DNA of 64,000 nt from Auanema rhodensis. Its lineage: Eukaryota > Nematoda > Chromadorea > Rhabditida > Rhabditidae. The stretch covers positions 22,660,476 through 22,724,475 of the forward strand of contig OZ059894.1 of the NCBI GenBank assembly GCA_964057225.1, given 5' to 3'. The position numbers and the translations under genes are program-made. This document shows, one piece after another, positions 50,989 to 62,931 of this stretch (its first letter is position 1; every line of letters begins with the position of its first letter). Under the pieces are notes generated by a model. That model had not been told where the DNA came from, did not search any database, and saw only the letters and a program-made list of their open reading frames with translations.

Positions 50989-52900
50989 AAAACATTTTGA
51001 CAAAAATTTTTTCGAAAAACTTCAAAATAATTTAGCAAAAAGTAGATGTTTTTAGATTCCTTTTTTCAAGGCAAAGACGATGGACAATGTTATTCAACGA
51101 AAAAATTAATTCTTCAGGGTGAAAATCGAGGATATAAGTGTGAACTTATATCAGTTGATATCTCGGTGCATTGTTAAGCTAGCGCAAATCTGATAACACA
51201 GATCGACGCAGCTTAAAAATCCGCATCGAATGCACTATACTACATTGAGAAACGCTTAATACAAAAATTAGTTATGATCGTTTGAAAAATGATGCATTAG
51301 TGTATGTTGAGTTTCCATGTACACTCAACATTGCTTCCAAAAACATTTTGACAAAAATTTTTTCGAAAAATTTCAGAATAATTTAGCAAAAAGTAGATGT
51401 TTTTAGATTCCTTTTTTCAAGGCAAAGACGATGGTCAATGTTATTCAACGAAAAAATCAATTCTTCAGGGTGAAAATCGAGGATATAAGTGTGAACTTAT
51501 ATCAGTTGATATCTCGGTTCATTTTTAAGCTAGCGCAAATCTGATAACACAGAACGACGCAGCTTAAAAATCCGCATCGAATGCACTATACTACATTGAG
51601 AAACGCTTAATACAAAAATTAGTTATGATCGTTTGAAAAATGATGCATTAGTGTATGTTGAGTTTCCATGTACACTCAACATTGCTTCCAAAAACATTTT
51701 GACAAAAATTTTTTCGAAAAATTTCAGAATAATTTAGCAAAAAGTAGATGTTTTTAGATTCCTTTTTTCAAGGCAAAGACGATGGTCAATGTTATTCAAC
51801 GAAAAAATCAATTCTTCAGGGTGAAAATCGAGGATATAAGTGTGAACTTATATCAGTTGATATCTCGGTTCATTTTTAAGCTAGCGCAAATCTGATAACA
51901 CAGAACGACGCAGCTTAAAAATCCGCATCGAATGCACTATACTACATTGAGAAACGCTTAATACAAAAATTAGTTATGATCGTTTGAAAAATGATGCATT
52001 AGTGTATGTTGAGTTTCCATGTACACTCAACATTGCTTCCAAAAACATTTTGACAAAAATTTTTTCGAGAAATTTCGAAATAATTTAGCAAAAAGTAGAT
52101 GTTTTTAGATTCCTTTTTTCAAGGCAAAGACGATGGACAATGTTATTCAACGAAAAAATTAATTCTTCAGGGTGAAAATCGAGGATATAAGTGTGAACTT
52201 ATATCAGTTGATATCTCGGTGCATTTTTAAGCTAGCGCAAATCTGATAACACAGAACGACGCAGCTTAAAAATCCGCATCGAATGCACTATACTACATTG
52301 AGAAACGCTTAATACAAAAATTAGTTATGATCGTTTGAAAAATGATGCATTAGTGTATGTTGAGTTTCCATGTACACTCAACATTGCTTCCAAAAACATT
52401 TTGACAAAAATTTTTTCGAGAAATTTCAAAATAATTTAGCAAAAAGTAGATGTTTTTAGATTCCTTTTTTCAAGGCAAAGACGATGGACAATGTTATTCA
52501 ACGAAAAAATTAATTCTTCAGGGTGAAAATCGAGGATATAAGTGTGAACTTATATCAGTTGATATCTCGGTGCATTTTTAAGCTAGTTTAATTTAGCATA
52601 AAGTAGATGTTTTTAGATTCCATTTTTCAAGGCAAAGACGATGGACAATGATATTCAACAAAAAAATTAATTCTTCAGGGGGAAAATCGAGGATATAAGT
52701 GTGAACTTATATCAGTTGATATCTCGGTGCATTTTTAAGCTAGCGCAAATCTGATAACACAGATCGACGCAGCTTAAAAATCCGCATCGAATGCAATATA
52801 CTACATTGAGAAACGCTTAATACAAAAATTAGTTATGATCGTTTGAAAAATGATGCATTAGTGTATGTTGAGTTTCCATGTACACTCAACATTGCTTCCA
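50989..52900 (+). repeat. Higher-order repeat, copy D with a doubled monomer (1,912 bp, with S6)
   Basis: The order is as in copy C, except that the GATGGTCAATG monomer with CGGTTCATTTTT is present twice in tandem (units 145 and 146, starting 51,340 and 51,691, no difference seen). This makes five full monomers plus one short. It is a single-monomer duplication inside a higher-order repeat. Confidence 0.9.
52587..52743 (+). repeat. Short 157-bp monomer S6
   Basis: Same junction and linked changes as S1. It continues with CAATATAC. It is matched by S10 at an offset of 5,191 bp. Confidence 0.93.
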
Positions 52901-54461
52901 AAAACATTTTGACAAAAATTTTTTCGAAAAACTTCAAAATAATTTAGCAAAAAGTAGATGTTTTTAGATTCCTTTTTTCAAGGCAAAGACGATGGACAAT
53001 GTTATTCAACGAAAAAATTAATTCTTCAGGGTGAAAATCGAGGATATAAGTGTGAACTTATATCAGTTGATATCTCGGTGCATTGTTAAGCTAGCGCAAA
53101 TCTGATAACACAGATCGACGCAGCTTAAAAATCCGCATCGAATGCACTATACTACATTGAGAAACGCTTAATACAAAAATTAGTTATGATCGTTTGAAAA
53201 ATGATGCATTAGTGTATGTTGAGTTTCCATGTACACTCAACATTGCTTCCAAAAACATTTTGACAAAAATTTTTTCGAAAAATTTCAGAATAATTTAGCA
53301 AAAAGTAGATGTTTTTAGATTCCTTTTTTCAAGGCAAAGACGATGGTCAATGTTATTCAACGAAAAAATCAATTCTTCAGGGTGAAAATCGAGGATATAA
53401 GTGTGAACTTATATCAGTTGATATCTCGGTTCATTTTTAAGCTAGCGCAAATCTGATAACACAGAACGACGCAGCTTAAAAATCCGCATCGAATGCACTA
53501 TACTACATTGAGAAACGCTTAATACAAAAATTAGTTATGATCGTTTGAAAAATGATGCATTAGTGTATGTTGAGTTTCCATGTACACTCAACATTGCTTC
53601 CAAAAACATTTTGACAAAAATTTTTTCGAGAAATTTCGAAATAATTTAGCAAAAAGTAGATGTTTTTAGATTCCTTTTTTCAAGGCAAAGACGATGGACA
53701 ATGTTATTCAACGAAAAAATTAATTCTTCAGGGTGAAAATCGAGGATATAAGTGTGAACTTATATCAGTTGATATCTCGGTGCATTTTTAAGCTAGCGCA
53801 AATCTGATAACACAGAACGACGCAGCTTAAAAATCCGCATCGAATGCACTATACTACATTGAGAAACGCTTAATACAAAAATTAGTTATGATCGTTTGAA
53901 AAATGATGCATTAGTGTATGTTGAGTTTCCATGTACACTCAACATTGCTTCCAAAAACATTTTGACAAAAATTTTTTCGAGAAATTTCAAAATAATTTAG
54001 CAAAAAGTAGATGTTTTTAGATTCCTTTTTTCAAGGCAAAGACGATGGACAATGTTATTCAACGAAAAAATTAATTCTTCAGGGTGAAAATCGAGGATAT
54101 AAGTGTGAACTTATATCAGTTGATATCTCGGTGCATTTTTAAGCTAGTTTAATTTAGCATAAAGTAGATGTTTTTAGATTCCATTTTTCAAGGCAAAGAC
54201 GATGGACAATGATATTCAACAAAAAAATTAATTCTTCAGGGGGAAAATCGAGGATATAAGTGTGAACTTATATCAGTTGATATCTCGGTGCATTTTTAAG
54301 CTAGCGCAAATCTGATAACACAGATCGACGCAGCTTAAAAATCCGCATCGAATGCACTATACTACATTGAGAAACGCTTAATACAAAAATTAGTTATGAT
54401 CGTTTGAAAAATGATGCATTAGTGTATGTTGAGTTTCCATGTACACTCAACATTGCTTCCA
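52901..54461 (+). repeat. 1,561-bp higher-order repeat, copy E (with S7)
   Basis: It has the standard four full plus one short order with the CGGTTCATTTTT and ATTTCGAAATAA marks. It is matched monomer for monomer by copy H at 58,092-59,652. Confidence 0.9.
54148..54304 (+). repeat. Short 157-bp monomer S7
   Basis: Same junction and linked changes as S1. It continues with CACTATAC and then the AAAAAGTTTTTCG monomer type. Confidence 0.93.
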
Positions 54462-54969
54462 AAAACATTTTGACAAAAAGTTTTTCGAAAAATTTCAGAA
54501 TAATTTAGCAAAAAGTAGATGTTTTTAGATTCCTTTTTTCAAGGCAAAGACGATGGACGATGTTATTCAACGAAAAAATTAATTCTTCAGGGTGAAAATC
54601 GAGGATATAAGTGTGAACTTATATCAGTTGATATCTCGGTGCATTTTTAAGCTAGTTTAATTTAGCATAAAGTAGATGTTTTTAGATTCCATTTTTCAAG
54701 GCAAAGACGATGGACAATGATATTCAACAAAAAAATTAATTCTTCAGGGGGAAAATCGAGGATATAAGTGTGAACTTATATCAGTTGATATCTCGGTGCA
54801 TTTTTAAGCTAGCGCAAATCTGATAACACAGATCGACGCAGCTTAAAAATCCGCATCGAATGCACTATACTACATTGAGAAACGCTTAATACAAAAATTA
54901 GTTATGATCGTTTGAAAAATGATGCATTAGTGTATGTTGAGTTTCCATGTACACTCAACATTGCTTCCA
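54462..54969 (+). repeat. 508-bp pair: AAAAAGTTTTTCG monomer (unit 153) plus S8
   Basis: Unit 153 carries AAAAAGTTTTTCG, CAGAATAA and the rare GATGGACGATG (near 54,553), and is interrupted by the short unit. The same combination, including GATGGACGATG, is at 59,653-60,160. A third version with normal GATGGACAATG is at 62,073-62,580. Confidence 0.88.
54656..54812 (+). repeat. Short 157-bp monomer S8
   Basis: Same junction and linked changes as S1, 508 bp after S7. It is followed by a monomer with AAAAAGTTTTTCG and GTTTTCAGATTCC. Confidence 0.93.
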
Positions 54970-56881
54970 AAAACATTTTGACAAAAAGTTTTTCGAAAAA
55001 TTTCAGAATAATTTAGCAAAAAGTAGATGTTTTCAGATTCCTTTTTTCAAGGCAAAGACGATGGACAATGTTATTCAACGAAAAAATTAATTCTTCAGGG
55101 TGAAAATCGAGGATATAAGTGTGAACTTATATCAGTTGATATCTCGGTGCATTTTTAAGCTAGCGCAAATCTGATAACACAGAACGACGCAGCTTAAAAA
55201 TCCGCATCGAATGCACTATACTACATTGAGAAACGCTTAATACAAAAATTAGTTATGATCGTTTGAAAAATGATGCATTAGTGTATGTTGAGTTTCCATG
55301 TACACTCAACATTGCTTCCAAAAACATTTTGACAAAAATTTTTTCGAGAAATTTCGAAATAATTTAGCAAAAAGTAGATGTTTTTAGATTCCTTTTTTCA
55401 AGGCAAAGACGATGGACAATGTTATTCAACGAAAAAATTAATTCTTCAGGGTGAAAATCGAGGATATAAGTGTGAACTTATATCAGTTGATATCTCGGTG
55501 CATTTTTAAGCTAGCGCAAATCTGATAACAAAGAACGACGCAGCTTAAAAATCCGCATCGAATGCACTATACTACATTGAGAAACGCTTAATACAAAAAT
55601 TAGTTATGATCGTTTGAAAAATGATGCATTAGTGTATGTTGAGTTTCCATGTACACTCAACATTGCTTCCAAAAACATTTTGACAAAAATTTTTTCGAAA
55701 AATTTCAGAATAATTTAGCAAAAAGTAGATGTTTTTAGATTCCTTTTTTCAAGGCAAAGACGATGGTCAATGTTATTCAACGAAAAAATCAATTCTTCAG
55801 GGTGAAAATCGAGGATATAAGTGTGAACTTATATCAGTTGATATCTCGGTTCATTTTTAAGCTAGCGCAAATCTGATAACACAAAACGACGCAGCTTAAA
55901 AATCCGCATCGAATGCACTATACTACATTGAGAAACGCTTAATACAAAAATTAGTTATGATCGTTTGAAAAATGATGCATTAGTGTATGTTGAGTTTCCA
56001 TGTACACTCAACATTGCTTCCAAAAACATTTTGACAAAAATTTTTTCGAGAAATTTCGAAATAATTTAGCAAAAAGTAGATGTTTTTAGATTCCTTTTTT
56101 CAAGGCAAAGACGATGGACAATGTTATTCAACGAAAAAATTAATTCTTCAGGGTGAAAATCGAGGATATAAGTGTGAACTTATATCAGTTGATATCTCGG
56201 TGCATTTTTAAGCTAGCGCAAATCTGATAACACAGAACGACGCAGCTTAAAAATCCGCATCGAATGCACTATACTACATTGAGAAACGCTTAATACAAAA
56301 ATTAGTTATGATCGTTTGAAAAATGATGCATTAGTGTATGTTGAGTTTCCATGTACACTCAACATTGCTTCCAAAAACATTTTGACAAAAATTTTTTCGA
56401 GAAATTTCAAAATAATTTAGCAAAAAGTAGATGTTTTTAGATTCCTTTTTTCAAGGCAAAGACGATGGACAATGTTATTCAACGAAAAAATTAATTCTTC
56501 AGGGTGAAAATCGAGGATATAAGTGTGAACTTATATCAGTTGATATCTCGGTGCATTTTTAAGCTAGTTTAATTTAGCATAAAGTAGATGTTTTTAGATT
56601 CCATTTTTCAAGGCAAAGACGATGGACAATGATATTCAACAAAAAAATTAATTCTTCAGGGGGAAAATCGAGGATATAAGTGTGAACTTATATCAGTTGA
56701 TATCTCGGTGCATTTTTAAGCTAGCGCAAATCTGATAACACAGATCGACGCAGCTTAAAAATCCGCATCGAATGCAATATACTACATTGAGAAACGCTTA
56801 ATACAAAAATTAGTTATGATCGTTTGAAAAATGATGCATTAGTGTATGTTGAGTTTCCATGTACACTCAACATTGCTTCCA
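54970..56881 (+). repeat. Higher-order repeat, copy F, variant start (1,912 bp, with S9)
   Basis: Five full monomers plus one short. The first is AAAAAGTTTTTCG with GTTTTCAGATTCC (near 55,030). The second is ATTTCGAAATAA with the rare AACAAAGAACG (near 55,528). The third is GATGGTCAATG with CGGTTCATTTTT and the private CACAAAACGAC (near 55,881). The usual last two follow. The AACAAAGAACG change returns in unit 170 (near 61,421). Confidence 0.85.
56568..56724 (+). repeat. Short 157-bp monomer S9
   Basis: Same junction and linked changes as S1. It continues with CAATATAC into an AAAAACTTC monomer, the normal start of the next higher-order copy. Confidence 0.93.
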
Positions 56882-58091
56882 AAAACATTTTGACAAAAAT
56901 TTTTTCGAAAAACTTCAAAATAATTTAGCAAAAAGTAGATGTTTTTAGATTCCTTTTTTCAAGGCAAAGACGATGGACAATGTTATTCAACGAAAAAATT
57001 AATTCTTCAGGGTGAAAATCGAGGATATAAGTGTGAACTTATATCAGTTGATATCTCGGTGCATTGTTAAGCTAGCGCAAATCTGATAACACAGATCGAC
57101 GCAGCTTAAAAATCCGCATCGAATGCACTATACTACATTGAGAAACGCTTAATACAAAAATTAGTTATGATCGTTTGAAAAATGATGCATTAGTGTATGT
57201 TGAGTTTCCATGTACACTCAACATTGCTTCCAAAAACATTTTGACAAAAATTTTTTCGAAAAATTTCAGAATAATTTAGCAAAAAGTAGATGTTTTTAGA
57301 TTCCTTTTTTCAAGGCAAAGACGATGGTCAATGTTATTCAACGAAAAAATCAATTCTTCAGGGTGAAAATCGAGGATATAAGTGTGAACTTATATCAGTT
57401 GATATCTCGGTTCATTTTTAAGCTAGCGCAAATCTGATAACACAGAACGACGCAGCTTAAAAATCCGCATCGAATGCACTATACTACATTGAGAAACGCT
57501 TAATACAAAAATTAGTTATGATCGTTTGAAAAATGATGCATTAGTGTATGTTGAGTTTCCATGTACACTCAACATTGCTTCCAAAAACATTTTGACAAAA
57601 ATTTTTTCGAGAAATTTCAAAATAATTTAGCAAAAAGTAGATGTTTTTAGATTCCTTTTTTCAAGGCAAAGACGATGGACAATGTTATTCAACGAAAAAA
57701 TTAATTCTTCAGGGTGAAAATCGAGGATATAAGTGTGAACTTATATCAGTTGATATCTCGGTGCATTTTTAAGCTAGTTTAATTTAGCATAAAGTAGATG
57801 TTTTTAGATTCCATTTTTCAAGGCAAAGACGATGGACAATGATATTCAACAAAAAAATTAATTCTTCAGGGGGAAAATCGAGGATATAAGTGTGAACTTA
57901 TATCAGTTGATATCTCGGTGCATTTTTAAGCTAGCGCAAATCTGATAACACAGATCGACGCAGCTTAAAAATCCGCATCGAATGCAATATACTACATTGA
58001 GAAACGCTTAATACAAAAATTAGTTATGATCGTTTGAAAAATGATGCATTAGTGTATGTTGAGTTTCCATGTACACTCAACATTGCTTCCA
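56882..58091 (+). repeat. Higher-order repeat, copy G lacking one monomer (1,210 bp, with S10)
   Basis: The ATTTCGAAATAA monomer is missing, leaving three full plus one short (3 x 351 + 157 = 1,210). The loss is a whole monomer, in register. Confidence 0.9.
57778..57934 (+). repeat. Short 157-bp monomer S10
   Basis: Same junction and linked changes as S1. It continues with CAATATAC, as does S6, 5,191 bp upstream. Confidence 0.93.
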
Positions 58092-59652
58092 AAAACATTT
58101 TGACAAAAATTTTTTCGAAAAACTTCAAAATAATTTAGCAAAAAGTAGATGTTTTTAGATTCCTTTTTTCAAGGCAAAGACGATGGACAATGTTATTCAA
58201 CGAAAAAATTAATTCTTCAGGGTGAAAATCGAGGATATAAGTGTGAACTTATATCAGTTGATATCTCGGTGCATTGTTAAGCTAGCGCAAATCTGATAAC
58301 ACAGATCGACGCAGCTTAAAAATCCGCATCGAATGCACTATACTACATTGAGGAACGCTTAATACAAAAATTAGTTATGATCGTTTGAAAAATGATGCAT
58401 TAGTGTATGTTGAGTTTCCATGTACACTCAACATTGCTTCCAAAAACATTTTGACAAAAATTTTTTCGAAAAATTTCAGAATAATTTAGCAAAAAGTAGA
58501 TGTTTTTAGATTCCTTTTTTCAAGGCAAAGACGATGGTCAATGTTATTCAACGAAAAAATCAATTCTTCAGGGTGAAAATCGAGGATATAAGTGTGAACT
58601 TATATCAGTTGATATCTCGGTTCATTTTTAAGCTAGCGCAAATCTGATAACACAGAACGACGCAGCTTAAAAATCCGCATCGAATGCACTATACTACATT
58701 GAGAAACGCTTAATACAAAAATTAGTTATGATCGTTTGAAAAATGATGCATTAGTGTATGTTGAGTTTCCATGTACACTCAACATTGCTTCCAAAAACAT
58801 TTTGACAAAAATTTTTTCGAGAAATTTCGAAATAATTTAGCAAAAAGTAGATGTTTTTAGATTCCTTTTTTCAAGGCAAAGACGATGGACAATGTTATTC
58901 AACGAAAAAATTAATTCTTCAGGGTGAAAATCGAGGATATAAGTGTGAACTTATATCAGTTGATATCTCGGTGCATTTTTAAGCTAGCGCAAATCTGATA
59001 ACACAGAACGACGCAGCTTAAAAATCCGCATCGAATGCACTATACTACATTGAGAAACGCTTAATACAAAAATTAGTTATGATCGTTTGAAAAATGATGC
59101 ATTAGTGTATGTTGAGTTTCCATGTACACTCAACATTGCTTCCAAAAACATTTTGACAAAAATTTTTTCGAGAAATTTCAAAATAATTTAGCAAAAAGTA
59201 GATGTTTTTAGATTCCTTTTTTCAAGGCAAAGACGATGGACAATGTTATTCAACGAAAAAATTAATTCTTCAGGGTGAAAATCGAGGATATAAGTGTGAA
59301 CTTATATCAGTTGATATCTCGGTGCATTTTTAAGCTAGTTTAATTTAGCATAAAGTAGATGTTTTTAGATTCCATTTTTCAAGGCAAAGACGATGGACAA
59401 TGATATTCAACAAAAAAATTAATTCTTCAGGGGGAAAATCGAGGATATAAGTGTGAACTTATATCAGTTGATATCTCGGTGCATTTTTAAGCTAGCGCAA
59501 ATCTGATAACACAGATCGACGCAGCTTAAAAATCCGCATCGAATGCACTATACTACATTGAGAAACGCTTAATACAAAAATTAGTTATGATCGTTTGAAA
59601 AATGATGCATTAGTGTATGTTGAGTTTCCATGTACACTCAACATTGCTTCCA
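58092..59652 (+). repeat. 1,561-bp higher-order repeat, copy H (with S11)
   Basis: Same order as copy E, of which it is the 5,191-bp duplicate. The private change is GAGGAACGC in its first monomer (near 58,350). Confidence 0.9.
59339..59495 (+). repeat. Short 157-bp monomer S11
   Basis: Same junction and linked changes as S1. It is the duplicate of S7. Confidence 0.93.
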
Positions 59653-60511
59653 AAAACATTTTGACAAAAAGTTTTTCGAAAAATTTCAGAATAATTTAGC
59701 AAAAAGTAGATGTTTTTAGATTCCTTTTTTCAAGGCAAAGACGATGGACGATGTTATTCAACGAAAAAATTAATTCTTCAGGGTGAAAATCGAGGATATA
59801 AGTGTGAACTTATATCAGTTGATATCTCGGTGCATTTTTAAGCTAGTTTAATTTAGCATAAAGTAGATGTTTTTAGATTCCATTTTTCAAGGCAAAGACG
59901 ATGGACAATGATATTCAACAAAAAAATTAATTCTTCAGGGGGAAAATCGAGGATATAAGTGTGAACTTATATCAGTTGATATCTCGGTGCATTTTTAAGC
60001 TAGCGCAAATCTGATAACACAGATCGACGCAGCTTAAAAATCCGCATCGAATGCACTATACTACATTGAGAAACGCTTAATACAAAAATTAGTTATGATC
60101 GTTTGAAAAATGATGCATTAGTGTATGTTGAGTTTCCATGTACACTCAACATTGCTTCCAAAAACATTTTGACAAAAAGTTTTTCGAAAAATTTCAGAAT
60201 AATTTAGCAAAAAGTAGATGTTTTCAGATTCCTTTTTTCAAGGCAAAGACGATGGACAATGTTATTCAACGAAAAAATTAATTCTTCAGGGTGAAAATCG
60301 AGGATATAAGTGTGAACTTATATCAGTTGATATCTCGGTGCATTTTTAAGCTAGCGCAAATCTGATAACACAGATCGACGCAGCTTAAAAATCCGCATCG
60401 AATGCACTATACTACATTGAGAAACGCTTAATACAAAAATTAGTTATGATCGTTTGAAAAATGATGCATTAGTGTATGTTGAGTTTCCATGTACACTCAA
60501 CATTGCTTCCA
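59653..60511 (+). repeat. AAAAAGTTTTTCG pair with S12 (units 166-167)
   Basis: Unit 166 has GATGGACGATG and contains S12; unit 167 has GTTTTCAGATTCC (near 60,220). This matches 54,462-55,320 at 5,191 bp and 62,073-62,931 at 2,420 bp. The match to the first stops in unit 167, which has CAGATCG where unit 154 has CAGAACG. Confidence 0.87.
59847..60003 (+). repeat. Short 157-bp monomer S12
   Basis: Same junction and linked changes as S1, 508 bp after S11. It is the duplicate of S8. Confidence 0.93.
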
Positions 60512-62072
60512 AAAACATTTTGACAAAAATTTTTTCGAGAAATTTCAAAATAATTTAGCAAAAAGTAGATGTTTTTAGATTCCTTTTTTCAAGGCAAAGA
60601 CGATGGACAATGTTATTCAACGAAAAAATTAATTCTTCAGGGTGAAAATCGAGGATATAAGTGTGAACTTATATCAGTTGATATCTCGGTGCATTTTTAA
60701 GCTAGCGCAAATCTGATAACACAGATCGACGCAGCTTAAAAATCCGCATCGAATGCAATATACTACATTGAGAAACGCTTAATACAAAAATTAGTTATGA
60801 TCGTTTGAAAAATGATGCATTAGTGTATGTTGAGTTTCCATGTACACTCAACATTGCTTCCAAAAACATTTTGACAAAAATTTTTTCGAGAAATTTCAAA
60901 ATAATTTAGCAAAAAGTAGATGTTTTTAGATTCCTTTTTTCAAGGCAAAGACGATGGACAATGTTATTCAACGAAAAAATTAATTCTTCAGGGTGAAAAT
61001 CGAGGATATAAGTGTGAACTTATATCAGTTGATATCTCGGTGCATTTTTAAGCTAGCGCAAATCTGATAACACAGATCGACGCAGCTTAAAAATCCGCAT
61101 CGAATGCAATATACTACATTGAGAAACGCTTAATACAAAAATTAGTTATGATCGTTTGAAAAATGATGCATTAGTGTATGTTGAGTTTCCATGTACACTC
61201 AACATTGCTTCCAAAAACATTTTGACAAAAATTTTTTCGAGAAATTTCGAAATAATTTAGCAAAAAGTAGATGTTTTTAGATTCCTTTTTTCAAGGCAAA
61301 GACGATGGACAATGTTATTCAACGAAAAAATTAATTCTTCAGGGTGAAAATCGAGGATATAAGTGTGAACTTATATCAGTTGATATCTCGGTGCATTTTT
61401 AAGCTAGCGCAAATCTGATAACAAAGAACGACGCAGCTTAAAAATCCGCATCGAATGCACTATACTACATTGAGAAACGCTTAATACAAAAATTAGTTAT
61501 GATCGTTTGAAAAATGATGCATTAGTGTATGTTGAGTTTCCATGTACACTCAACATTGCTTCCAAAAACATTTTGACAAAAATTTTTTCGAGAAATTTCA
61601 AAATAATTTAGCAAAAAGTAGATGTTTTTAGATTCCTTTTTTCAAGGCAAAGACGATGGACAATGTTATTCAACGAAAAAATTAATTCTTCAGGGTGAAA
61701 ATCGAGGATATAAGTGTGAACTTATATCAGTTGATATCTCGGTGCATTTTTAAGCTAGTTTAATTTAGCATAAAGTAGATGTTTTTAGATTCCATTTTTC
61801 AAGGCAAAGACGATGGACAATGATATTCAACAAAAAAATTAATTCTTCAGGGGGAAAATCGAGGATATAAGTGTGAACTTATATCAGTTGATATCTCGGT
61901 GCATTTTTAAGCTAGCGCAAATCTGATAACACAGATCGACGCAGCTTAAAAATCCGCATCGAATGCACTATACTACATTGAGAAACGCTTAATACAAAAA
62001 TTAGTTATGATCGTTTGAAAAATGATGCATTAGTGTATGTTGAGTTTCCATGTACACTCAACATTGCTTCCA
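60512..62072 (+). repeat. Mixed block of four full monomers plus S13 (units 168-171)
   Basis: Units 168 and 169 are CGAGAAATTTC monomers with CAATATAC, a type otherwise seen as the pair at the start of the 9-10 monomer repeat (for example 39,323-40,024). Unit 170 has ATTTCGAAATAA and AACAAAGAACG as in unit 155. Unit 171 contains S13. The block therefore combines pieces of two different higher-order families although its length is again 1,561 bp. Confidence 0.82.
61759..61915 (+). repeat. Short 157-bp monomer S13
   Basis: Same junction and linked changes as S1, 1,912 bp after S12. It continues with CACTATAC. Confidence 0.93.
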
Positions 62073-62931
62073 AAAACATTTTGACAAAAAGTTTTTCGAA
62101 AAATTTCAGAATAATTTAGCAAAAAGTAGATGTTTTTAGATTCCTTTTTTCAAGGCAAAGACGATGGACAATGTTATTCAACGAAAAAATTAATTCTTCA
62201 GGGTGAAAATCGAGGATATAAGTGTGAACTTATATCAGTTGATATCTCGGTGCATTTTTAAGCTAGTTTAATTTAGCATAAAGTAGATGTTTTTAGATTC
62301 CATTTTTCAAGGCAAAGACGATGGACAATGATATTCAACAAAAAAATTAATTCTTCAGGGGGAAAATCGAGGATATAAGTGTGAACTTATATCAGTTGAT
62401 ATCTCGGTGCATTTTTAAGCTAGCGCAAATCTGATAACACAGATCGACGCAGCTTAAAAATCCGCATCGAATGCACTATACTACATTGAGAAACGCTTAA
62501 TACAAAAATTAGTTATGATCGTTTGAAAAATGATGCATTAGTGTATGTTGAGTTTCCATGTACACTCAACATTGCTTCCAAAAACATTTTGACAAAAAGT
62601 TTTTCGAAAAATTTCAGAATAATTTAGCAAAAAGTAGATGTTTTCAGATTCCTTTTTTCAAGGCAAAGACGATGGACAATGTTATTCAACGAAAAAATTA
62701 ATTCTTCAGGGTGAAAATCGAGGATATAAGTGTGAACTTATATCAGTTGATATCTCGGTGCATTTTTAAGCTAGCGCAAATCTGATAACACAGATCGACG
62801 CAGCTTAAAAATCCGCATCGAATGCACTATACTACATTGAGAAACGCTTAATACAAAAATTAGTTATGATCGTTTGAAAAATGATGCATTAGTGTATGTT
62901 GAGTTTCCATGTACACTCAACATTGCTTCCA
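62073..62931 (+). repeat. AAAAAGTTTTTCG pair with S14 (units 172-173)
   Basis: Third copy of the pair at 54,462 and 59,653, with GTTTTCAGATTCC in the second monomer (near 62,640). It has GATGGACAATG, so it either predates the GATGGACGATG change or has lost it. It is the last block with a short unit in the window. Confidence 0.87.
62267..62423 (+). repeat. Short 157-bp monomer S14
   Basis: Same junction and linked changes as S1, 508 bp after S13. It is the rightmost short unit. Confidence 0.93.
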
